Assembly (NCBI GenBank): GCA_963932145.1
Contig: OZ010574.1
Location: 58,906,732 to 58,970,731, forward strand
Source: Acanthosepion lycidas
Taxonomy: Eukaryota > Mollusca > Cephalopoda > Sepiida > Sepiidae
Direction: 5' to 3'
Length of the DNA: 64,000 nt
In this document: in pieces, positions 45,301 through 55,519 of the stretch
How positions within the stretch are numbered: position 1 is the first letter of the stretch
How the letters are laid out: each line of letters opens with the position of its first letter
The notes under the pieces: generated by a model
Seen by the model: only the letters and a program-made list of their open reading frames with translations
The model's database searches: none
Told to the model about the DNA's origin: nothing
Translations under genes and position numbers: made by a program

Positions 45301-46970
45301 GTTTGGAAAGAGTGCAAAGAGCTTTGTGTCATAAAATCTGTCCATCTACTGGAACTGAATTCACCAACAGTGGTTGTGTTTATTTCAAAAGGGGATGAAA
45401 CAGAACTGGATGGGACCTGGGAGCATTATCAAGAGTGAAAACAAACAGATTCTTGTGAAATATGGAGGTATGTATATTAGGTTGTCATGGTAGCTTTGAA
45501 TACAACATAGATAAACCCTAAGTGAAATTCTGTCTGACAAGGTAAATGATATGGCAAACAATTCTCTTGACTCACTCGGAGAATGGTGAAAATTAGTTCA
45601 CAGGATTTTCAAAACGTAGTTGAAGATATCATTGAAAAAGCATATCAGGAAGAAGTTAAAAAGCCCCAAGTGACAATCAATTCCAAAGAAACTCTAACAG
45701 CATTAAGCCCAAAGTGACCTTATCAAAACCTGGTCAGTACTGATGGCAATAATATTATTTGGAAAAAAATGAAGGTGATAAGTAGAGGTAGTAAATCCAC
45801 TGGAAAAAATAAATTTTGTAGTGAATATTTCTATAGAAGGAGGTGAAGCCTTCTGACTAGATTTTGAACATGGGTCACTAAATGGCAGAATGATGAAGAT
45901 GTCAGATTTATCTGGTAATGCTGAGAAGGAGAATAATACTTGTGAAGCTGTACCAGATGAGGTGTACTTTCTAATGATGCCCAAAAATGAAGTCATTCAG
46001 GCTAAGAAAAATGAATTACAAAGCTGGAAGGACAATCAGGTCTACACTGAAGTTCCTGATGCTGGGCAGGATAGAGTCAAAATAAGATGAATTTACACTA
46101 CCAAGGAATTTCCTGAGGGAAGTGTTGTCAAGGCCCAATTAGTTGCTAGGGGATTCAAAGATCCTGATGCCCAGTACATCAGAAGTGGCTCTCCTACATA
46201 TGCTAAAGAGAGTATATATGTCATGCTGGCAATCATAACATTATTTGGATGAGTGTGAATGTACTAAACATCAAGACAGCATTCCTTCAAAGAAAGTGTT
46301 TTGATAGGACTATTTTTGTAACTCCTCCTGCAGAAGATGGTAACAAACAAGGCTACTTCTGGAACTTAAATGTGCTTATGATTTAAGTGATGCCTTGAGA
46401 GTCTGGTACCTTACAGTCAAGGAAGAATTAATAAAATTAGGTGCCATGGTATCCAAGTACAACCAATCTATGTTTACCTTCCATCATAACAAGTTACAAG
46501 GCATTGTTTCCACTCATGTGGATGACTTCTGCTGGGCAGGTGCTAAACACTTTATGACTCAGGTCATTGATCCTATAAGAAAGAAGTTCAAAGTAAAGTT
46601 GGAAAAAAAAAAAAAAAGGTAAATTTAAATACTTTGGTCTTGATTTAATCCAAGATGACAAGATTGTTGTTAAACAAGGCAAATTTATTCAAACATTAAA
46701 TCTTGTACTTATGTAGAAAGTATATATGTTATAGATACATGCATGACTGATATAGACCTTAGAGCCTATAGAAGTGAGCTGGGAAAATTAAATTGGCTTG
46801 CCACATATTTATGATCTGATGTCTGCTATGAAGTGGCCATACATCCATGCTTAAAAAACAGGTGTGATGATAGCTATAAAAAACTAAAAAAGTGATAAAG
46901 CTATAAAAAACTAAAAAGGAATCCTCTCAAAGTCAGTGTACCAAATCTGGGCAAACTAGATGCATGTAAG
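45301..46970 (+). pseudogene. Copia reverse transcriptase
   Basis: The reading at 45890-46090 ends ELQSWKDNQVYTEVPDAGQD, the first Copia RT block. After a stop, VVKAQLVARGFKDPDAQYI and SGSPTYAKESIYVMLAI continue. NIKTAFLQRKCF (about 46270-46300) follows with changes at the usual D-I-K-x-A-F-L-Q-G. At 46395-46622 VWYLTVKEELIKLGAMVSKY and GIVSTHVDDFCWAGAKHF contain the catalytic VDD. FKYFGLDLIQDDKIVVKQG-like text follows, then an ELGKLNWLATY-like block to about 46800. Stops, an ~14-nt A run at 46602-46616 and multiple shifts inactivate it. The coding text ends with VPNLGKLDACKL at 46940-46976. Confidence 0.82.
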
Positions 46971-46976
46971 CTTATA

Positions 46977-47845
46977 CTATTATTATTAATTTTTTTGTCT
47001 ATTAAATTAGATTTGACAGTTTACTGTAATTTTGGTGTGCTGAGCACAAATTTTTACTTGGTTTTGCTCCATCAGGTCCTGATTTTGTTCAATACCCCGC
47101 CTCTTTCGTTGTATTCATAAAAAAAGGTTTCTTCTCAATACTCGCTTAGTCTTTTTGCAGTTACACATTATGTAACTAGGTTTTTATCTAGGTATTTATT
47201 ATGGTATTGTTGTATTATGTATACTTTTATATGTAACACCCTAAGAATATTTTTAATTTTGTCATTTTTAACATATTTTAATATTAGTAAATTAAGTTAA
47301 AAATATCATAGAATTCTAGAATTTTGAGTAATCTCATTTTCTGTAGAATATTCTAGAAGGACAACTAAAATATATAAAAACAACTTGTTTCCAGAGTTAA
47401 TTGACTGATTGAATTGGATGATTAAGTTTGGGTATTAACAATTTTTGAATTGACACAGGATTTAGTGAATAATTTTGTCATTGTGATTTAATAGTTGATT
47501 TAATTAGATGTAATTTATGCTGTACCTACTCATAGTTTAATAGTTTCTAGTTTAATTTTATAGATTGTAAGTACCTATTTAATAACCAATTCCTATTTAA
47601 ACCAATTTTTGTGTTTATATTTTCAGATTTTCTTAAATTTATATGAATTAAGGGCATTAAATACCTTTCTTTATGAATTGGCAGAACAATCAAGCAATCA
47701 TCAATCACTAGAAAGTTCAAATACAAAAACAACTGAGATTCCTGTTTTATATATGAAAATTTTACACTTTCATATCAACAAGCAAATATAACTGACTTAG
47801 TAAAAAAGAAAAAAAAAAAAAAAAAAAAGCTTATTTTGGCATAAA
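46977..47845. other. Foreign AT-rich sequence inside Copia
   Basis: Copia RT/RNase H text stops at 46976 and resumes at 49250. This left part of the interruption carries no recognisable gene. An A run lies at 47809-47828. It is not clear whether it belongs to the same insertion as 47846-49249. Confidence 0.5.
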
Positions 47846-49249
47846 ACTGGGGGACAAAAATAAATTGTAAGCACCACAAAGCCTGCACTATATGCATTGA
47901 AAGAATGCAACACTGTAAGGGTCCTGATTAAAAATATCTTTTGGATTTCCCATGGTAAGTTTATGATTTCATAAAACTACATAATTTAATCACTTGCATA
48001 CCATAACTTAGCTAAATGTAATTGTAATTTAGGTGCATAAACAAAAGTTTATAAAAATGTTTATAAGAATCTCAAATATTGCATAAGGTTGAAAAACAGA
48101 AATGTTAAATCTTTGGGTGATAACTTTTGATAAAATTGATAAAAACAAGTCTCTCACTGCTTTTGTTAATGCTTTACAATTTTTTTCCATATCAGATGTG
48201 GCAAGAGCCTACTAATCACAAAACAGATTGCTACTTTTGTTTAGTCAAGACTTTGGGCTTCACTAAGAAAAATAAACATTGTATCGAGTACTCATATTTT
48301 GACACCATGATACAACCTGTGCTATATTCAAATGAAATCCCCATTCCAAAATTTAAGAGTCTGCCAACACAAGATTTAGTTGAAGATGTTCTTGAAAATA
48401 TTGTTATGAACTCTGAGGAGTTAGACACTGATTCTGACCCAGCATATTTGAAAGTCAAAATGATCCACAAAAGATTAACCAGAGTTGATTCATCTTGTAA
48501 GAGAAATTTGCCAAAAAAGGCTGAGGGAATCTTAGCTTCAAGAGAAAAACTTTCTTGCTTTAATATTTCCTCCTTAAACTAGGCCTTGTTAAACAACATG
48601 TAAAAGCTTTAGATAAATGGCGAGGGTTTCAAATACATAACTTTAAAATTTCCAAGTTTATGAAAAAAATCAAGACAGGAATTTTCCGATGGTCCACAAA
48701 TGAGAACATAAATTAAAGTCAGTAGTTTTCCTAATGTCATGAATGAATGCAAAAAAAATGCCTGGTTCTCATTCATAGATTTGATAGAAAACATTTTAAG
48801 CAATTATAGAGTAGATAACTAAGAAATTGTAAAAAAATTTGTAAGAAACTACACAGGTTGAAATAGGAGTGTAAAAATGATGGGTGATTATTGCTGGTGC
48901 TTGAAAAGAGACCTGCCATCAACAAGCAAATACACTAGAAAGTTTTGTAAAATAAAATTTTTGCCATAGAAAAAGCTCCATATCCGATTTTTTTATGTTA
49001 AGTCATTTCTATCATTATAATGTAATTTTACTGTGATTTGAACTGCTTGTATTCATGAAACTTGACAAAAATTTGACCCGTGACTTAATTTTTTAGTCCT
49101 AATTTGAAAAATCTGGAAAATGGTACATAGGTTGTTGACAAGAATCTGGACCGGACAGAGCCAAACTGAGTTGAAATTTGTATTCAGTGCACCCAAATTA
49201 CCTAGAATCAAGCATCAGATATCATTCAATAAAATACGTGTCCCCCAGT
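47846..49249 (+). mobile_element. TIR-bounded insertion (~1.4 kb) in Copia
   Basis: The left end ACTGGGGGACA (47846-47856) is the exact inverse of the right end TGTCCCCCAGT (49239-49249). The right end abuts the resumed Copia RNase H reading directly. Inside is a plus-strand coding remnant (see 48190-48920). Size, 11-bp terminal inverted repeats and a single gene suggest a DNA transposon. No catalytic DDE/D motif has been identified and a target duplication is not evident. Confidence 0.5.
48190..48920 (+). pseudogene. Uncharacterised protein family remnant (MW-EP..DCYFC type)
   Basis: The open part runs to 48582 and has MWQEPTNHKTDCYFCLVKTL (Cys pair C-x2-C) then GFTKKNKHCIEYSYFDTM and IPIPKFKSLPTQDLVEDVLE, an acidic stretch. 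Beyond the stop, decayed blocks read VSSFPNVMNECKKNAWFSFI and DLIENIL, then MMGDYCWCLKR near 48885-48920. These correspond to a widespread animal family of unknown function whose members carry MW-(R/Q)-EP..H..DCYFC near the N-terminus and FIDSSK and ICGDLK blocks further on. I recognise the family's look, not its function. The reading before MW is not reliable. Confidence 0.5.
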
Positions 49250-49596
49250 GATTGCCTATAGTGATGCTTCATTTGGAAATTTAAATAATGGAGGCTCCCA
49301 GGGGGGTTACATAATCCACCTGGTTGGTAAAAATGGCATGTCTGATCCAATTTCCTGGCAATCTAGAAAATTAAAAAAAAATAGTGAAGAGCACATAGGC
49401 AGCCAAGATATTGTGGATACTGCTGAGGTATGTGTATATTACAGAAACATCCTCATGGATTTGTTTGGTATTAAAAATCATAATTGCCTCCCTATCTCTT
49501 GTAGAACAGAATGTGGTATTGCATGATTTGGTACATTCGAGCACTCAAATATTGGACAGGCAGCTTGGAATTGAAACAGCCTTCCTGTAAGAAATG

Positions 49597-49600
<4 letters not shown>
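49248..49600 (+). pseudogene. Copia RNase H
   Basis: The reading at 49248-49526 starts IAYSDASFGNLNNGGSQGGY, with the catalytic S-D-A-S-x box, then DPISWQSRKLKKNSEEH and VDTAEVCVYYRNILMDLFGI, the remaining Copia RNase H motifs. It then shifts frame and gives VLHDLVHSSTQILDRQLGIE and TAFLEMLKK-like text before a 30-nt poly(A) at 49600-49629. It is the direct continuation of the RT reading broken at 46976. Confidence 0.85.
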
Positions 49601-49637
<37 letters not shown>

Positions 49638-49842
49638 GAAAAAGAAGAAGAAGAGGAGGAGGGGTTATATCACTTCTATTGAGCGAGTTCTCAGTGCACA
49701 TCAACTGATGTTCCATCTAGAAAAGTTTTGAATCATATGGATGGGCTGATGGAGTTTGATATCTTATCTAAAATTTTTTTTTTTTTCTTTGTAACTATTT
49801 TTACTTTTTCTTAAAAAAATAAAAATAGGGGAGAATATTAAT
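49601..49842 (+). other. Copia 3' end with A/G-rich tract and polypurine tract
   Basis: A long A run passes into AAGAAGAAGAGGAGGAGGGG (to about 49665). The Copia C-terminal text then continues (RKVLNHM near 49720-49740). AATAGGGGAGAATATTA (49824-49840), immediately before the 3' LTR, is the expected polypurine tract. Confidence 0.65.
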
Positions 49843-50030
49843 TTCTATTCTATGGACAATATTTGTTACCTTGCATAAGGCTTGAACTTACATCCTCCTG
49901 ATTATAAAATCTAATGCTTTTTTGGATTAACCTGTCTCTCTTGCTAGTTTCAGATGGTAGCTCAATTTAAGCTAGTTGTTTTTCTCTAAATGAGAGGAAT
50001 TTCAGTTGCCTGGTAAATTTTTGTCAGATT
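49843..50030 (+). repeat. 3' LTR of Copia element (~188 bp)
   Basis: Partner of 43429-43621, with roughly 85-90% visible identity and a few indels (for example CTCGCCTGCTAG against CTGTCTCTCTTGCTAG). The divergence indicates an old insertion. Confidence 0.8.
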
Positions 50031-50149
50031 AATTCCAGAATGAACAGACTTTCTGCTGTCTGAATAATATCCCTAAAATAATTTAACAACTACTACTAAC
50101 TCCCCAATCAGATTGCTTAGATGGACTCGTTTGTTTTATGAGGTGAAAA

Positions 50150-50600
50150 CAGCAAACAATATAATATAAAAAATTTAGTAATAGCACCTGAAAAAATGTA
50201 TAAAAGATGTAATGATAATGTTCATTGTGGAATTACAGCTAAACACAAGCATTCAAAATTAGAAGCATGGTGGACTGGATATACACACAATGCTGAAAAT
50301 CACATATACAAATGTCCAAAATGTTCTGAAATAAAAACGTTTCACTAAAATAAAGTACAGACATGGCTTAAGGAGACAGAACCTTAGTACAATAAAGCAA
50401 ATATTACAGGTAATAGTCGCAAGGAATGGAGTACTGAAGAAATGAGTGTCAGAATTTTGTAACAAAAATCAGTGTTCTTGGTTAAGAAAAATAGGATGTA
50501 TCCTATCTAAAATCCCACCATATCATCGGCAATCAAATGAAATTGTGGAAAGAATGGTACAGGCTATATCTAACACTTTCTCCCCAACCCCTCAACCTCC
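50150..50600 (+). pseudogene. Outer gypsy element: integrase pieces
   Basis: NNLVIAPEKMYKRCNDNVHC followed by GITAKHKHSKLEAWWTGYTH and NHIYKCPKCSEIKTFH is a gypsy integrase HHCC zinc domain (H, H, C-x2-C). The core with the D,D residues is missing or unreadable. Then PYHRQSNEIVERMVQAISNT (50516-50575) is the segment around the catalytic Glu. It resumes on the far side of the Copia element, supporting Copia insertion into this gypsy copy. The RT and RNase H regions expected between are largely deleted. Confidence 0.65.
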
Positions 50601-50860
50601 GACGTCTTACTCTCTGGATTGAGGTGTCTACTTGGTCCTAACTGAACTTAAGAGAGTGGCCGTAGGTCCCCTGAGCATCTGTAGATTATTTGAATGGTCC
50701 ACTGGTTTAATCCTGCTCCCTGCCCATGTTGTGTTTGGTCTGATCCAGAAAGCAGAAGTGATGTTCATCCACTCACGGTCGACTGAAGATGTAGACACGG
50801 CTGGAGAGTCAGTACTAAGAAATTTAGAATGCAGCAAAAAAAAAAAAAAAAAAAAAAATC
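50600..50860. other. GC-richer segment with unrecognised readings on both strands
   Basis: The minus reading 50837-50628 contains AVSTSSVDREWMNITSAFWI and RPNTTWAGSRIKPVDHSNNL. The plus reading is also open. The composition is distinctly richer in G/C than the flanks. No known domain. It ends in a 24-nt poly(A) (50835-50858) on the plus strand, so it could be a retroposed fragment. Confidence 0.35.
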
Positions 50861-51039
50861 TGCAGAAAGCCGGACAAACAACTATTCAATGATTGAATTG
50901 TTAATGTCTTTTATATAGCAGAAAAGAATAGTATAGAAAAGAAACGAGTTACAGAAAAGAAAAGTAATTGGCATAAAAATGCATACACTGGATTTTGGAC
51001 AGAGAGAGAGTGTGTTATGATTAAGTTGTTGTTAAATCA

Positions 51040-51430
51040 GCTCAGAATGATATATGACCCTTCCAATGGGGAATAAGATTTCTGTGCGCGGCTTAAAGTT
51101 TATAGTGGCATTCCTCCTTGGCAGTAGTAACAGTAGTAGTAATAGTCGTGGTAGCAGAGCAGTGGTACTTATATCAACAGTACATGTTAGCAGGTGCTTC
51201 GTCCCAATCTCTGACGTCACGTTCTCTCCTTGAATCCTTCTCTTCCATCTCAACGCACGCTCGTCTCTTCTTCCGTTTCAGCACTCGCCCGGGCCAACTC
51301 TCCAAGAAATATCTCCTGTCTGCTTTTTTCAGCATAACTACGCGTTTATATAGAAAAATTTGGCTGATTACAACTGAATCTTGGTCGCACATGATTATCA
51401 ACCAAAATCATGTGAATTCAAAAGGTCCTT
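51040..51430 (+). repeat. Promoter-like GC-rich block, probable LTR
   Basis: It contains GTAGTAACAGTAGTAGTAAT (trinucleotide-like), a perfect CRE TGACGTCA at 51212-51219, several CpGs (ACGCACGCTCG, GCCCGGGCC, ACGCGTTTATATAG) and a TATA-like TTTATATAG at 51345-51353. This combination in an otherwise AT-rich region looks like the U3/R of a gypsy LTR, perhaps the 3' LTR of the outer gypsy element. No partner copy is in the window, so the assignment is inference. Confidence 0.4.
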
Positions 51431-53500
51431 CTAGCTTACTCAGCTCTATTTCAATTTTTAATTGATAAAAATTATTTCAACCATTTTCATTGTCTCTGAT
51501 GACTCAGATTCAATGGGTACAACTTCTGGCCTAGATTAAATTTCTACATCAGTAAACAAAATGGTCTGATTTAATTTTGCTGTTCAAAATCCATTCCAAT
51601 TTTACTAAAAAAAAAAAAAAAAAAAATGTGTGCGTGTTTTTCAGACTCTCTCTCAGTCACATAAAAATGTGATTGAGAGCACTTTCTCCTCAATGAGACG
51701 AGAGTGGTAGTTTTTTTTTTTTTTTTTTTTTAACAAGACTATTACTTAGTTACAGAACTATATCACATACTGACAGATTAGAAAGTCCATCTGCATTAAT
51801 GGAGAGACAGATTAGAGTTCCATTAACCATATTCTCCATTAATGAAAAAAAATGTTAAAAAGAGAATCTGAACCCAAAAGGGCAAATTTTATAATGTAAA
51901 AGGGACAGAATACAGCATTAATATTTAATGGGCAATGATGTTCTTGCTCATGTGGAACAAATAAAATCCAGACAAGAATATGAAGGGGAGATAGAAATTG
52001 AACTAGGAAGAGAGTCAAGCTCAGGTCCTGTAAACCAACAGAAAATGAGTGATGAGGATTGAATGGAAGACCAAAACAGTTTGGACAATTCAAGCATCAA
52101 TAGTGAAGAACAGGTAAAAAATCTTTTTTTACATCATTTCCCCACTTTCCAAAATATGTTTTATAATTCAAATCTAAATTACACTAGGAAATCAAAGATT
52201 AATAAAAACTGAAATTCAATTAGGCTCCAATGAAGTTATATATATACAAGAGAATCAAATCCTGTAAATGAAATGAAAATTGCAATTAAAATAATATCTA
52301 TTTATTATTTTAATTATGCAATTTTATATATTTTACATACTTACACAATTACATATTAAACTAGATTGATAAGGCTGTCATCTAGTTACAATGCAAAATC
52401 TGAAGAAAAATTGGTATTATTTTACAGTAAACAATTGATAAAGGGCATAGTGGAACTTAAGACAATAACAAAATTACATTAATGATGCAAGATTGTAATA
52501 GTTAAAATTTTAAAAAAAATGTCATTTAAAGAAACTTTGAAATTGAAAAATAACAATTTCTAATAAAGATGTATGCAAAATAAACAAATCTTGTCAAGTC
52601 TGGTAATTTTAAATAAATCAGTACATTAAAATTTTCCAAAGATTATTTCAGATAAAAGCATTATATTAAACTATCTTTGTGGATCATATATTCTGTTTTT
52701 CATTTTCACTGTAAATAAACATTGAAATCAAAGGAAAAGAAAATTGAATGACAATCTTTAATCAAGGTATATGCAAGATAAACATCATGGCAATGATTGT
52801 GAAATTTTAATTTATAATTTAAATGTTAATATTAAAGGTTTAACCAATAAGAGTAAAATGTCTGTGCCAATAAGATTCTTTTTTTGTGTAATGTTGAATA
52901 AAAATTTAAATTGAAGTTACTTTGGAGTTGATCTAAGTTATGGGAACATGTGTGGAAGCTCTAGTCTTAAAATTAAAATCCACTGGTTAAATCCAAGCAA
53001 AATAAATGTGTACAAGGATGTATTGAAAAGAACTAAACATCAGACATTTTTAAGGGGAGTAGGGACTTCCCCTTGTATGTAAAACAAGACAATCTATGCC
53101 TCTTAAACACACATGCAAAATCATTGACCATGTGGGATTTTAAATCCACCACTTCCAATTCCATGACTGGAAAAGAAGAAATGATAAAAGAGACCCAAAA
53201 CTCTGAAGATTGTTGACCATGGAATCTTTAACTATATTTTCAAGAAACCATCAGCTGACTGATAAAGCCATATTTTCCCTATTGATTACAAAAATATTGA
53301 ATGACTGGCAACTACTACACTTAATTCACTTATCAATTGATTTTCAAGTTAAATCAACCTGAGATAAGCAAATACTCTCAACAAACAGGAACATTTAAAA
53401 AAATGTGGAACATTTAAAAAAAAAAACAAAAAAAAAACTATTTTTTTTTCTAACTATAGAAAGGGAAGCCCTTTAACATAGCAATCATTGTTGTATAAAC
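51431..53500. other. No gene recognised; A and T runs
   Basis: A run at 51608-51626, T run at 51711-51732. The minus reading at 51839-52093 shows no motif. AT-rich throughout. Confidence 0.5.
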
Positions 53501-53504
53501 ACTG

Positions 53505-53710
53505 ACAGCATTGAGCATGAAGGAAGAAACTGATACCTTTTACAAGTCACTGGACAATACTAAGGTTCAATGTAAATCACAGGAAATCACTATCATCATG
53601 GATAGCCTGAATGCCAAAGTCGGGGAAGAATGAGAAGGGAAAATAGTTGGCAAGTTTGGATTAGGAACCTGAAACAAGAACAACAAAAGATCGGTTCTGT
53701 GTGTAGTATC
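53505..53710 (+). pseudogene. LINE endonuclease fragment
   Basis: The plus reading gives KEETDTFYKSLDNTKVQCKS then QEITIIMDSLNAKVGEE, stop, EGKIVGKFGLGT. This is the APE-type endonuclease block (G-D-F-N-A-K-V-G with G-D-F replaced by D-S-L) that precedes the catalytic asparagine region. It is truncated at both ends. Confidence 0.65.
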
Positions 53711-53884
53711 CATGCTCACATTGTACGAGCAATAGAATCACCCACACAGGCTATATAATCTGTGACTTACCTTCCTTTTAATTTGTAGCCGAGTTTCATT
53801 TAGATGAATAAAACTTAGTACTTTTACTTCTGTTCTAAGTTTTGTTTTACTTATCACAATTTATTTAGCTAAACAAATACAAAA
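53711..53884 (+). repeat. Possible LTR end/leader of the following gypsy element
   Basis: It contains a GGCTATATAATC TATA-like box (about 53747-53758) and an AATAAAA signal (53806-53812) about 80 bp before the gag start. That is the order expected for the R/U5 part of an LTR. No partner LTR is seen. Confidence 0.35.
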
Positions 53885-53890
53885 GTAAAC

Positions 53891-54640
53891 ATGAAAACAG
53901 TGTGTAAGCCAAAGCACTTTGATATTGACCCCTGTTCACCAAAAGCTGCCAGAGATTATTGCCACTATCAAAACATCCTGTTCAACTATTTCAACAATTA
54001 CAAGGAAAGAATACCTAACAAGTACTGGGCCCTCTTGAGCTGTACGAGTTTCAGCATGTTCAAATATATAGAAGGATGTAGATTTCAACATGAGTATACA
54101 AAAATTGCATAACTTATTTGTTAAAACACCTAATGAGGTTTTTGTGAGTCCCCTGTTGGTTATAAGATGACAGGAACCAGGAGCATCACTGGACAAATTT
54201 TTCAGAGAGTTGGAAAGCTGAGGAAGAACTGCAACTTCAAAAACCATATTGCTGAACAATGCAGCAATGAAGCGATGCGACACACCTACATTAGAGACAT
54301 AGGTTCACTCTCCTATACAGCAGTGTCTCCTGGAAAATAATACTCTGGACCTACAAACAGATTATACTCAAGCTGCTACATTGGACTTAACCCAATAGAA
54401 TAACAACTTTTACAGAAGCTCAAATGGCAGCAATAGTCGACCCAGAACCTACAAAAGGTATGTGAGAATTGTTATAAACATCCAAGCTCTAATGAACCAG
54501 CAGTAGGTACAACCTATTAAGCAAAACATAAATGCTTTTTCTGTGGATTTCCCCATCATTTGTGAGGCCACTGTCTATCTCATGTAACTACTTGTATAAA
54601 AAAAAAAAAAAAGTTCAAATCAAGGACATTATGCTTGTGC
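53891..54640 (+). pseudogene. Gypsy gag (third lineage) with zinc knuckle
   Basis: The reading at 53891-54112 starts MKTVCKPKHFDIDPCSPKAA and RDYCHYQNILFNYFNNY, with FKYIEGCRFQHEY, a gag matrix/capsid block of a well-spread animal gypsy lineage. After stops, RVGKLRKNCNFKNHIAEQ and EAMRHTYIRDIGSL continue (about 54200-54310). The knuckle reads KHKCFFCGFPHHL, stop, GHCLSHVTTC near 54525-54595. An A run (54599-54614) and several stops break it. It is a lineage different from the 29-kb and 38-kb elements. Confidence 0.78.
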
Positions 54641-55130
54641 ATGTTGGTTCAAACCATTATCAAATTCATTAGCAACAGTGACTGGTCCTCATATACTGAC
54701 CATACTTACTAACGTACCACAGGAACTCTACCTCGCTGTGATGCACATAATTATTAATGGAATAAAACTAAGTGCTCTACTTGATTCATATAGCACTGAC
54801 AGTTAACTCAGTGAAGAAGTTGTGCAGGAACTAAACTTGAAAATTCACCCGTCTAATAACAGTATCAGAAAACTTTAAACACTAATTCAAGGGACTATGT
54901 AGTTGTAACTCTAACCTTTTGATTTAATAAGCAGTTGTATGTTGCTACCTGTTTAGGTGTTTTGAAGGATTTGTATTCTGACATGATATTCAGCCAGGAT
55001 TTTCTGTGTCAGCATCAGAGGGCAACATTCAAATATGGTGGGTCCTTGCCTGAATTAACAGTGGACAGTGTGTCAAAGATAGAATGCATTTCAGGATTTT
55101 TTTGACAATTTTTAAACTTTATCGTTCTGT
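54641..55130 (+). pseudogene. Gypsy protease region (third lineage)
   Basis: IIINGIKLSALLDSYSTDS at about 54745-54800 is the protease active-site block; this lineage carries a D-S-x-(S/A) box rather than D-(T/S)-G. A later frame gives LKDLYSDMIFSQDFLCQHQR and ATFKYGGSLPELTVDSVSK (about 54960-55080), the conserved ILGxDFxxxH end block. No RT follows before the mariner fossil at 55.5 kb, so the copy is truncated. Confidence 0.7.
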
Positions 55131-55519
55131 ATGTAACTTCATTTGTTGCACAAAAAGTTTATCCTGCCACTGAAGGTAACTGATTGCTAAACAATAATGT
55201 GTTTGAATTTCATAGTTGTGTTATATCCTGCTATGGCAACAGAAAATAACTGAGTAAAATTAACAATAAGGATACTGCAATTGAGAGGCATTGAAAAAGA
55301 ATGCAGTAAAAAGGGAAATAATATTAGTAATGCAGAGTTCTAAAGGTTAACTCATTATTTATGACAATTACTTTTGTTTTATTCTTTCAATAGTGTTGCT
55401 TAAGCACAAAAATAACAACAACAGGTTGTTATTATCCAAATCATGTGTACAATATACAGCCAGATTTCAAAAGAAAAATTTAAGTATATAAAAATGAAAT
55501 AATATAGCTGACAGTAGTC

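Noticed and set aside
48127-48189. A 36-nt GT..AG intron just before MWQEP
   Set aside because: GTTAATGC..ATATCAG is too short for a normal animal intron, and the upstream frame has no firm homology. Simple decay explains it equally well.
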